DNA of 5,765 nt from Planctomycetota bacterium (GTDB taxonomy: Bacteria; Planctomycetota; UBA1135; GCA-002686595). The notes below the pieces were generated by a model that saw only the letters and a program-made list of their open reading frames with translations, was not told where the DNA came from and made no database searches. The stretch covers positions 1 to 5,765 of the forward strand of contig JABFRZ010000187.1 in the NCBI GenBank assembly GCA_013140785.1, in the 5' to 3' direction. Within the stretch, counting starts at the first letter, position 1. Every line of letters starts with the position of its first letter. Of the stretch, positions 1 to 5,765 are shown one piece after another. A program made the translations under genes and the position numbers.

Positions 1-1
1 G

Positions 2-1315
2 CCCGAGGGCGCACCCGCTCCCGTCTTCGAGAACGCCGACGAGGAATGGCAGGCGGGCGAGCCGCTCCTCGCTCGTGTGCGCCCCGTTCGTCCGGCGGAG
101 CGCGCGACCCACGTCCACGGGCGGAGCTATGCGATCCTCGACCACACTCGAGCCAGCGAGGACGAGCGTCACGACACCTTCGGGCGCGTGGGCGGCGGGC
201 TCGTGCTCGAGAACCCCTTCGGGCGCGGCGATCGGCTGCACGCCGACGCCGAGTGGAACTACCGCCACGTGGACGTGCCGGATGCCGACGACGAGGAGGA
301 CGTCGAGCTACGCCTCGAGCGACTCTCCTACGCCACCGGCGGCTCGCGCTTCGAGCACGAGGGCCTGGAGGTCGGGCGCTTCCTGCAGCAGGGCATGGCC
401 GAATTCGGGGTGCTCGACGGCGCCGAGTGGGTCTTCCGCCTGCCGAGCGGCCACCGCTACGGCGCGAGCATCGGCCTCCTGCCCGAGCTCGACCAGGAGT
501 TCCAGACCGGCTCGGACCTGCAGGTCGCGGCCTTCTACCGCTGGGTCGCGGACCAGAGCGAGGAGCTCAGCGCCTCGGCCGGCTACCAGAAGACGTTCCA
601 CAACGGCGCGGCGGACCGCGACCTCGTGGTCGCGAACGTGAGCCGCATGCCGCGCGCGGGCTGGACTCTCTTCGGCACGGCTTGGCTCGACTTCTACACC
701 GACGGCGACGACGAGAAGGGCACCTTGGCTGGTCTGACACAGGCCTACGTGAGCACCGGCCGACGCTGGCAGAGCGGCAGCACGTTCGACGTCGTGTACA
801 GCCACATGGAGTTCCCCGAGATCGAGCGCAACGAGTTCTTGCCGGTGGACGACGCGCAGCTCGCGGACGACCACAGCGAGCGCCTGGGATTGACGAGCCG
901 GCTGCAGCTCGCACGCGATCTGCGCATGCTGACGGGCGTGGGCGGCTGGATCGACGAGGACGAAGGCGGCGGCGACGCGGAATTCGGCTTCGAGCTGCGT
1001 GACTTCCTGGTCGAGCGCGGGTTTGCCGACATGCAGGGCTTCGTCACGCGCGGCCGCTTCCAGACCAGCGCCGGCGGGCGGCTGTCCACCGGGCTCTTCA
1101 CCGCGAACGGGCGCTGGGCGTTCGACTACGAGTTCTCGCAGAACCGGCTGGACGGGTTCTCCTCGGCCAACGACGACTTGCCGCAGCACCGGGTGCGCTT
1201 CAGCCGTGACCATGCTTGGACGAACTGGGACCTCTCCTGGCGGCTCGAAGGGCTGGTGTACGACGACGAGCACGCGCTGACCGTCGGGCTGTACCTCCAA
1301 CGGAGCCACTACTGA
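2..1315 (+). CDS. Outer-membrane beta-barrel (porin-like) protein, 5' end missing
   Basis: The reading frame is open from the left edge to the TGA at 1313-1315, so at least 437 codons are present and the true start lies upstream. A GTG at 77 could serve as a start, but it has no convincing ribosome site or signal peptide and the codons before it look equally coding. No cysteine occurs anywhere. By eye there are about 20 amphipathic stretches of 8-14 residues with alternating polar and hydrophobic or aromatic residues, separated by short turns or acidic loops (for example around nt 280-302 and 951-980). The protein ends in a beta-like segment finishing LQRSHY; a terminal aromatic residue is typical of outer-membrane barrels. 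I do not recognise a named family. The next gene overlaps its stop codon, and a multihaem cytochrome so tightly coupled to a barrel points to a sheath for an electron conduit (inference). A barrel of unrelated function, such as adhesion or transport, remains possible. Confidence 0.8.
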   Translation, partial: PEGAPAPVFENADEEWQAGEPLLARVRPVRPAERATHVHGRSYAILDHTRASEDERHDTFGRVGGGLVLENPFGRGDRLHADAEWNYRHVDVPDADDEEDVELRLERLSYATGGSRFEHEGLEVGRFLQQGMAEFGVLDGAEWVFRLPSGHRYGASIGLLPELDQEFQTGSDLQVAAFYRWVADQSEELSASAGYQKTFHNGAADRDLVVANVSRMPRAGWTLFGTAWLDFYTDGDDEKGTLAGLTQAYVSTGRRWQSGSTFDVVYSHMEFPEIERNEFLPVDDAQLADDHSERLGLTSRLQLARDLRMLTGVGGWIDEDEGGGDAEFGFELRDFLVERGFADMQGFVTRGRFQTSAGGRLSTGLFTANGRWAFDYEFSQNRLDGFSSANDDLPQHRVRFSRDHAWTNWDLSWRLEGLVYDDEHALTVGLYLQRSHY

Positions 1316-1317
1316 TG
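1302..1317 (+). promoter_or_regulatory. Translational coupling junction (TGATG) with weak ribosome site
   Basis: The barrel gene's TGA (1313-1315) shares its A with the ATG (1315-1317) of the heptahaem cytochrome. A modest GGAG lies at 1302-1305, nine bases before the ATG. The arrangement implies one mRNA and reinitiation-coupled translation, which would keep the two products in proportion. Confidence 0.75.
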
Positions 1318-1962
1318 AGCTTCTGGGCCAGAACAACGGCGACCTTCGCGGCGCTGGTCCTCGCCGGCGCTTGCCTGACGCAGAATCCGGCGAGTATCAA
1401 GCAGCACCTGTGGTGGGCCGGCCTCGGTCCGGTGCTGCCGCACGAGACCTTCCCGGCCGACTGCGCGCTGTGTCACGAAGGGACGGACTGGCAGGGCGTC
1501 AGAGCGGACTTCACCTTCGACCACGCGGCCGAGACCGGGTACACGCTCGCGGGCGCGCACGCGCGCGCGACCTGCCTCCTGTGCCACAACGACCGCGGCC
1601 CGGTCGCGATGTTCCAGACCCAGGGCTGCGCGGGTTGCCACGAGGACATCCACCGCGCACAGCTCGGTCCGGACTGCGCGCGCTGCCACCAAGAGAACAC
1701 CTGGCAGCCGTTCGGCCAGATCGAGCTGCATGCGCGCACGCGCTTCCCACTGATCGGCGTACACGCCGCGACCGCTTGCCACCGCTGCCACCAGGGCGCC
1801 GAGCTCGGGAGCTTCGTGCCGACCGACACCGAGTGCCTGACCTGCCACCGCAGCGACCTCGCACGCGCTGTGAATCCGAACCACGCCGGCCTGGGCTGGG
1901 TGGATCGCTGCAACCGCTGCCACCTGCCGCGCACCTGGAATCACGCCGAGATCAACAACTGA
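1315..1962 (+). CDS. Small heptahaem c-type cytochrome, exported, probable lipoprotein
   Basis: A 215-residue exported electron carrier. The ATG at 1315 is chosen because it overlaps the upstream TGA (TGATG) and begins a signal sequence: MSFWAR, a hydrophobic stretch, then LAGAC at residues 16-20. This is a possible but imperfect lipobox, with Ala where Leu is usual at -3, so Cys20 may be lipidated. In-frame starts further upstream lie inside the barrel gene and would spoil the signal. Seven CxxCH haem sites start at Cys50, 87, 105, 121, 155, 174 and 199. Eight other histidines (43, 70, 82, 113, 139, 150, 190, 210) could serve as distal ligands, so bis-His low-potential haems are likely. The sequence is an internal repeat: haems 1, 4 and 7 share CxxCHxxxxW, and haems 2 and 5 share T-x-[FY]-x-L-x-G-x-H-x4-CxxCH. 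Coupling to a barrel gene suggests a periplasmic wire comparable in role to MtrA or OmaB (inference). The exact family is unnamed. Confidence 0.93.
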   Translation: MSFWARTTATFAALVLAGACLTQNPASIKQHLWWAGLGPVLPHETFPADCALCHEGTDWQGVRADFTFDHAAETGYTLAGAHARATCLLCHNDRGPVAMFQTQGCAGCHEDIHRAQLGPDCARCHQENTWQPFGQIELHARTRFPLIGVHAATACHRCHQGAELGSFVPTDTECLTCHRSDLARAVNPNHAGLGWVDRCNRCHLPRTWNHAEINN

Positions 1963-1978
1963 GGAGAGAGTGTCCTCG

Positions 1979-2060
1979 CCTGCTCTTCTGCTCCTCCTGC
2001 CTCTTCTTTTTTTCCTGCGCGCACCTGCGCGCTCTCCGCGTCTCTGCGGTGCGGCTTCTC
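1979..2060. repeat. Pyrimidine tract followed by ~10-nt periodic GC-rich array
   Basis: This noncoding stretch starts with a pyrimidine-rich segment, including an uninterrupted 17-base pyrimidine run at 2000-2016 with seven T residues at 2007-2013. It continues with four related blocks of about ten bases: TTTCCTGCGC, GCACCTGCGC, GCTCTCCGCG and TCTCTGCGGT (2011-2050). From memory, elements of the type 'CTCCGCGTCTCTGCGGT' occur as dispersed intergenic repeats in many bacterial genomes; this was not checked. Short open frames across it are spurious. It is not a convincing intrinsic terminator: the hairpins upstream (GAGGA 1961-1965 with TCCTC 1973-1977, or GAGGAG 1961-1966 with CTCCTC 1991-1996) are weak and not adjacent to the T run. 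Confidence 0.5.
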
Positions 2061-2066
2061 AGAAAC

Positions 2067-2104
2067 GAATGCGCGCAACCAATGCCCATCGCCGTCGCGC
2101 ATTC
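2067..2104. repeat. 9-bp perfect inverted repeat
   Basis: GAATGCGCG (2067-2075) is the exact reverse complement of CGCGCATTC (2096-2104), with a 20-base spacer. It could form a hairpin in RNA, either at the end of the cytochrome mRNA or in the leader of the next gene, or it could bind a dimeric regulator. No T tract follows, so a standard intrinsic terminator is not supported. Confidence 0.5.
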
Positions 2105-2117
2105 AAGATCGCGGTCC

Positions 2118-2134
2118 TGACACTCCGATGACAC
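2118..2134. promoter_or_regulatory. Possible operator: TGACAC direct repeat at 11-bp spacing
   Basis: TGACAC occurs at 2118-2123 and again at 2129-2134, separated by TCCGA. The start-to-start distance is 11 bp, about one helical turn, which places both hexamers on the same DNA face, as in many response-regulator sites. It lies about 60 bp before the ATG of the 11-haem cytochrome. I saw no clear -35/-10 pair nearby, and two hexamers can match by chance. Confidence 0.25.
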
Positions 2135-2176
2135 GCCCGGGGACGGAGACGTCGGCGGCCCGAGCCGTGGCGCTCC

Positions 2177-2187
2177 GGAGGAGGAGG
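2177..2187 (+). promoter_or_regulatory. Strong Shine-Dalgarno of the 11-haem cytochrome gene
   Basis: GGAGGAGGAGG ends five bases before the ATG at 2193. It is a near-perfect, repeated anti-16S match, much stronger than the site of the heptahaem gene. It fixes the start codon and suggests high translation. Confidence 0.85.
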
Positions 2188-2192
2188 AAAAC

Positions 2193-4952
2193 ATGGCGCG
2201 CTCGTATCTCAGTTTCTTTGGTTCGCTCGCACTGCTGAGTCTTCTGGCGGGTTGCAGCGGCGAGACCGGGGCCCTGACTCAGCAGACGGTGTCGTCCTGC
2301 ATGCTGTGCCACAACGGCTCGCTGCAGGAGAACTACTCGGGGCCTGGCATCGAGAACCCGCACCCGTTCCCGGGCGCGGACTCGATCGCGTGCACGGCCT
2401 GCCACGGCGGCGACGGAAACGGCGCCGACGAGCTGGCCAGCCACGTGCCGCCCCCGCCGGAGATCGGCGACCGCGCGTTCCAAGCCACCAACGCGCGCGC
2501 CTACTTCAACAAGCTGACCCTCGCGGGCATGGACAAGTTCGCGAACTACACGGTGGACGGCCGCGTCTACAGCGCGCTCGACTATCTGCAGTTCGTCAAC
2601 CCGGGTGATCTGCGCGTCACGAGCCAAGGCCGCGGCTGTGCCCAGTGTCACGTGAACCACGCCGAGGAAGTGAGCGCGAGCTTGCTCGCCACCGAGGCCG
2701 GCGTCCTGGCAGGAGCGCGCTTCCAGTTCGGCGCCGACAACGTCGTGCCCGAGAACGCCGGGTTGTACGAGGACACCGCCGCCGACTACGGCGTACGCGC
2801 GGTCAGCGACGCGACCCCCGACCTCGCGCTGGTCGGCAACGTGACGCGTCTGGTCGAGTACCCGACGTACAGCGTGTTCGGCCGGGTTGGCGGCGCGTGG
2901 AACAACTTGGCGCAATTCTCGGCCGCCGCGATCGCCGACGACCAGCTCGCGGACGGACGCGTGGTGACGGGCTCGCCCTTGGCGCAGCTCTACCACGAGC
3001 AGATCTCCTTCACTTGCGGCGACTGCCACCTGGGCAGCGCGGGCGCGAACAACCGCGCCGGCGACTTCCGCTCGTCGGGCTGCAGCGCTTGCCACATGCC
3101 CTACAGCCTGGGCGGCCGCTCGGGTTCGAGCGACCCCAACGTGAACAAGCTCGAGCCGCTCGATCCGGACGACATCGACGAGCCCGAGCGCGCGCACGCA
3201 CGCTCGCACCGGATCCACGGCGTCAACCGCACGCTGTCGAACGGCGTGACGGTGCCGGCCATCGACGACATCACCTGCGCTGGTTGCCACCAGGGCTCGA
3301 ACCGCACGGTGCTCCAGTACTGGGGCATCCGCCTGGACCAGAACGCCGACGTCGTGAACAACCGCCAGTACCCGGCCAACGCCGTGACGCGGCGCGGCAC
3401 GCACGACGACGAGCGTCTGTACGACCCGGTCCTCGGCAACAACACCTTCAACGGCCGCAACGCCAACCAATACCTCGAGTTCGAGGACTACGACGGCGAC
3501 GCGCGCGACGACACCCCGCCCGACATCCACCACGAGAAGGGCCTGGGTTGCATCGACTGCCACGGCAGCTTCGACATCCACGGCGGCGACGCGAGCACGG
3601 CCGGGGCCGAGATCTCGAGCCGCATGGAGCAGCAGGTGGCGATCCGCTGCGAGAGTTGCCACGGCACGGTGGACGCCTACGCCGCGACTCAGTCGGGCAC
3701 GGCCTACGACGGGACCACGAAGGAGCTCGCGCTGGACGCCAAGGGCAACGCGCTGCGCCACGTGGTCAAGCAGACCGACGGGTTCTTCTACCTCACGAGC
3801 AAGCTCGACGGCCGCGTGCACCTCGTGCCGCAGACGCGCGACGCAGTCGTGGCCGGCCGGACGCACCCGCTCACGGGCCAGCCGCTGTACAGCGCCAAGG
3901 CCTCCTACGCGATGGGCCGCGTGGACGGCGACCCGTCCAACGGATCGGGCCCGCAGCAGACGGCCGGGGCCACACCGGGCTTCGCCCACAGCGACAGCAT
4001 GGACTGCGCCGCGTGCCACTCCGCGTGGACCAACACCTGCATGGGTTGCCACCTGTCGGGCGAGTACAACACCGGCAACAACTTCAGCAACCAGACCGGC
4101 GAGCGCATCGTCTACAAGCAACGCACGGCCGACTTCACCTACCAGTCGCCGCTCTTCTTCCAACTCGGCGTGACCGCGCGCGGCAAGATCTCGACCTACA
4201 GCGCGAACACCAAGGTCATGTACCAGTGGCAGGACCAGGCTGGCCAGCTCTCGCGCTTCTTCCAGTTCAGCGACCGCAAGTCGGCCGGCAACAACCCGGG
4301 CGCGGCGCTGGATCCGTCCCTGTCGCACAACGCCTTCATGGCGCACTCGATCCGCGGCAAAGTGGACGCCAACAACGAGGGCCCGCGCTACTGCAACGCC
4401 TGCCACCTGACCACCACGGGGCTCGCGAACTTCGACACGCAGTACCGCTCCTTCCGCGACGCGATGGGCTCGGCCAACTACGGCGCGCTCGACTTCGCGC
4501 TGTTGCAGCAGCACTTCGGCCGCAATCCGAACAACCACCTCGACTCGCCGTTCTTCGCGCACATGGTCGCGGGCCTCGGCACGGGCCTGTTCCTGTTCGA
4601 TCAGAACGGCTCGCCGGTGAACCCGCTCGACAATTTCGCGGGCCGCAAGGGCGCGCTCGGGATCGCGCCGGCGACGATCTTCGACCCGGCGCGGGTCACG
4701 CTGAACCTCGACCGCATCGTCGAGCCTTCGGGGGTCGCCAACGGCTCCAACAATCACACCTGGTTGGACCTCACCGCCTCGGCCAACGGCCAAGCCCTGC
4801 GCGCCGGAGCCCTGGACCAGGAGATGGCGGGCCCGTTCGGCACCGCCCTGATCCGACGCCTGGCCGACCCGGACAACGGCATCGTGCTCGACTCGTGGCT
4901 CGACTCGAACGGACAGCCGCGCGGGGACGCCCTCCTACACCTCGGGCCGTAG
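2193..4952 (+). CDS. Large 11-haem c-type cytochrome lipoprotein, probable surface cytochrome
   Basis: A 919-residue exported lipoprotein. The N-terminus has a short positive region, a hydrophobic core and a textbook lipobox, LLAGC, with lipidated Cys21. Eleven CxxCH haem sites start at Cys36, 67, 149, 275, 297, 362, 453, 486, 605, 616 and 734, in clusters separated by haem-poor stretches of 65-125 residues. The last 180 residues bind no haem. Notable local patterns are CAQCHVNH at 149-156, the pair CGDCH...CSACHMPY at 275-304, CIDCHGSFDIHGG near 453, and the tight pair CAACH/CMGCH at 605-620. These resemble large multihaem cytochromes of deltaproteobacteria and planctomycetes that I cannot name. 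The strong ribosome site at 2177-2187 fixes the start. Its position after a barrel gene and a small cytochrome suggests it is the outer-surface terminal cytochrome of a conduit, in the role of MtrC or OmcB. Surface exposure is not shown by sequence; a periplasmic reductase is the main alternative. Confidence 0.95.
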   Translation: MARSYLSFFGSLALLSLLAGCSGETGALTQQTVSSCMLCHNGSLQENYSGPGIENPHPFPGADSIACTACHGGDGNGADELASHVPPPPEIGDRAFQATNARAYFNKLTLAGMDKFANYTVDGRVYSALDYLQFVNPGDLRVTSQGRGCAQCHVNHAEEVSASLLATEAGVLAGARFQFGADNVVPENAGLYEDTAADYGVRAVSDATPDLALVGNVTRLVEYPTYSVFGRVGGAWNNLAQFSAAAIADDQLADGRVVTGSPLAQLYHEQISFTCGDCHLGSAGANNRAGDFRSSGCSACHMPYSLGGRSGSSDPNVNKLEPLDPDDIDEPERAHARSHRIHGVNRTLSNGVTVPAIDDITCAGCHQGSNRTVLQYWGIRLDQNADVVNNRQYPANAVTRRGTHDDERLYDPVLGNNTFNGRNANQYLEFEDYDGDARDDTPPDIHHEKGLGCIDCHGSFDIHGGDASTAGAEISSRMEQQVAIRCESCHGTVDAYAATQSGTAYDGTTKELALDAKGNALRHVVKQTDGFFYLTSKLDGRVHLVPQTRDAVVAGRTHPLTGQPLYSAKASYAMGRVDGDPSNGSGPQQTAGATPGFAHSDSMDCAACHSAWTNTCMGCHLSGEYNTGNNFSNQTGERIVYKQRTADFTYQSPLFFQLGVTARGKISTYSANTKVMYQWQDQAGQLSRFFQFSDRKSAGNNPGAALDPSLSHNAFMAHSIRGKVDANNEGPRYCNACHLTTTGLANFDTQYRSFRDAMGSANYGALDFALLQQHFGRNPNNHLDSPFFAHMVAGLGTGLFLFDQNGSPVNPLDNFAGRKGALGIAPATIFDPARVTLNLDRIVEPSGVANGSNNHTWLDLTASANGQALRAGALDQEMAGPFGTALIRRLADPDNGIVLDSWLDSNGQPRGDALLHLGP

Positions 4953-4971
4953 ATCGGGTCGCGCCGAGGGC

Positions 4972-5045
4972 GAGCGGCCATTCGTTCCAATTCCTGGAGC
5001 AGGGCTCCTGATCCCTGGACGAACTCCTGGGTGAAGGGGCCGCTC
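4972..5045. repeat. Nested inverted repeats after the 11-haem cytochrome gene
   Basis: An outer 8-bp perfect pair, GAGCGGCC (4972-4979) and GGCCGCTC (5038-5045), encloses a second pair, TTCGTTC (4981-4987) with GGACGAA (5017-5023, one G-U). That pair encloses a small hairpin, GGAGC-AGG-GCTCC (4996-5008). The pairs stack in order with a 14-base bulge on the right, so a long imperfect stem-loop is possible about 20 bases after the stop codon. No T tract follows. It could be a 3' end stabiliser or termination structure, or chance in GC-rich DNA. Confidence 0.35.
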
Positions 5046-5109
5046 TCGACGCCAGTGGGGTGGTACACCTTTGGCACTTGCCCTCCTAGATCGAGCGGCG
5101 TCGCGACCA

Positions 5110-5123
5110 GGCTTGGCCAAGCC
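5110..5123. promoter_or_regulatory. 14-bp perfect palindrome, possible operator
   Basis: GGCTTGGCCAAGCC is identical to its own reverse complement, with no spacer. It sits 29 bp before the ATG at 5153, where a repressor or activator dimer could act on the next gene. No recognisable promoter elements flank it. Confidence 0.3.
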
Positions 5124-5134
5124 CGCGCGCCCCG

Positions 5135-5144
5135 AAGGATGGAG
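5135..5144 (+). promoter_or_regulatory. Ribosome binding site of the last gene
   Basis: AAGGATGGAG contains two overlapping purine-rich matches. The GGAG at 5141-5144 lies eight bases before the ATG at 5153, across a run of C residues. It supports that start, which also begins a clear signal peptide. Confidence 0.6.
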
Positions 5145-5152
5145 CCCCCCCC

Positions 5153-5765
5153 ATGAAGTCCCGCCTTGGTTGGCTAGCGCTCGCCCCGCTCATGGCTGGC
5201 GCCCTTTCGGCGCAAGCCTCCGTTTTCCAAGGCCCCCACGGCGGCATTGGCGATGTCTGGGTCTACCCGGTCAGCGGGGGCGCCATTCGACCCCCGGAGC
5301 TCCAAGGAATCGTGCTCCTGCCCGTCGATGCGGCCGGACGCTCCGCCCTGACCCAGTTCCAACTCGACCAGCCGCGCTTGAAGAGCGACCTGCCGCTGGC
5401 CTCGCGCCTCATCCTCCCGCAGGGGCAGGGTTCGCTCTACCGCTACAAGAAGCCGCGCGCCGGCGGCGCCGACTACGGCTACTTCGTGGTCCGTCCCGAC
5501 GGCCTCGCCGCGCACCTTGCTTCGTTCCCCGGTTCAGGCCCGCTCGGACTCGACGACCCGATTCCGAATCCCGTCGCGCTCTCCGGCCAAGGGGATGGGC
5601 TGCTCACGGCCACGACGCTCGAGGCTGGAGGTGACCTGTTCGAGGTCACGCTCGCCACGGGCGCCGTCCACACGCTCACGAGCGCGCTTCCGCCGCTGAA
5701 CACGCTGTCCCAGGGCCTCATCCTCCTGCCCACGTGGGGCGCGGCGATGACCCAGACCGGAGCGC
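5153..5765 (+). CDS. Secreted beta-rich protein of unknown function, 3' end missing
   Basis: The frame opens at ATG 5153 and stays open for 204 codons to the right edge, so the C-terminus is missing. The start is supported by the ribosome site at 5135-5144 and by a Sec signal peptide: MKSR, a hydrophobic core LGWLALAPLMAGAL, then SAQA with cleavage probable after Ala20 or Ala22. There is no lipobox, no cysteine and no CxxCH in the visible part, so it is not a cytochrome. The mature sequence is rich in Gly, Pro, Leu and short beta-like segments. Near residues 153-172 the phrase GGDLFEVTLATGAVHTLT resembles one blade of a TolB/WD-type beta-propeller. That likeness is one motif only, and I do not recognise a family. 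A 200-bp gap with inverted repeats separates it from the cytochrome genes, so it is probably its own transcription unit and may be unrelated to them. Confidence 0.8.
   Translation, partial: MKSRLGWLALAPLMAGALSAQASVFQGPHGGIGDVWVYPVSGGAIRPPELQGIVLLPVDAAGRSALTQFQLDQPRLKSDLPLASRLILPQGQGSLYRYKKPRAGGADYGYFVVRPDGLAAHLASFPGSGPLGLDDPIPNPVALSGQGDGLLTATTLEAGGDLFEVTLATGAVHTLTSALPPLNTLSQGLILLPTWGAAMTQTGA

Noticed and set aside
46..1002. A 318-codon + strand open frame overlapping the barrel gene.
   Set aside because: Extremely Arg/Ala-rich, typical of an out-of-frame reading of GC-rich coding DNA. The barrel frame has balanced composition and runs to the coupled TGATG.
1216..1314. A longer start for the heptahaem cytochrome at 1216.
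   Set aside because: The added 33 residues overlap the barrel gene, are Arg-rich and would bury the signal sequence. The ATG at 1315 overlaps the stop codon and begins the signal directly.
1961..2013. Intrinsic terminator for the heptahaem gene made of a GAGGAG/CTCCTC hairpin and the T7 run.
   Set aside because: The stem is only six pairs with a 24-base loop, and ten bases separate it from the T run, so it does not meet the usual form.
2103..4793. An 896-codon open frame on the minus strand covering nearly all of the 11-haem cytochrome gene.
   Set aside because: It is a by-product of G/C-ending codons on the + strand. Its product is a low-complexity Val/Ala/Arg-rich sequence with no domain, signal or ribosome site, whereas the + strand frame has a signal peptide and 11 CxxCH sites.
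2645..5011. A 788-codon + strand open frame overlapping the 11-haem gene in another frame.
   Set aside because: It is Arg/Pro/Gly-rich with no motifs and lies wholly in the codon-bias shadow of the cytochrome gene. It has no plausible start site.
5071..5086. TTGGCACTTGCCCTCC as a sigma-54 (-24/-12) promoter or a sigma-70 -35 box.
   Set aside because: Ten bases after the GG at 5073-5074 the sequence is CC rather than GC, and no -10-like hexamer lies 16-18 bases after TTGGCA.
5071..5634. A 187-codon + strand open frame over the last gene.
   Set aside because: It overlaps the secreted protein frame starting at 5153, is Arg/Pro-rich and has neither a ribosome site nor a signal. The other frame has both.

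Overview
The window is GC-rich with strongly G/C-biased third codon positions. It encodes exported proteins with Sec and lipoprotein signals, so it comes from a Gram-negative-type bacterium with an outer membrane. The style of the proteins (large multihaem c-type cytochromes, a secreted beta-rich protein of no recognised family) would suit a planctomycete or a myxobacterial/deltaproteobacterial lineage. That placement is an impression and was not tested.

Layout, all genes on the + strand: (1) positions 2-1315, the 3' part of a gene that enters from the left edge and encodes an outer-membrane beta-barrel-like protein; (2) 1315-1962, a small seven-haem c-type cytochrome whose start codon overlaps the previous stop (TGATG); (3) a 230-bp gap holding a pyrimidine tract with an approximately 10-nt periodic GC-rich array, a 9-bp inverted repeat and a TGACAC direct repeat just before a strong Shine-Dalgarno; (4) 2193-4952, an 11-haem, 919-residue lipoprotein cytochrome; (5) a 200-bp gap with nested inverted repeats and a 14-bp perfect palindrome; (6) 5153 to the right edge, the 5' part of a secreted beta-rich protein of unknown function.

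The three left genes form the parts list of a porin-cytochrome electron conduit: a barrel to cross the outer membrane, a small periplasmic multihaem wire, and a large surface lipoprotein cytochrome. This is the architecture of the Shewanella MtrCAB and Geobacter OmbB-OmaB-OmcB systems. None of the three proteins looks like an obvious copy of those named proteins, so this may be a divergent or independently assembled conduit for extracellular electron transfer. Topology and function are inferred from gene order, signal sequences and CxxCH counts. The small cytochrome is built from a clear internal three-haem repeat (3+3+1), which is the most distinctive sequence feature in the window.
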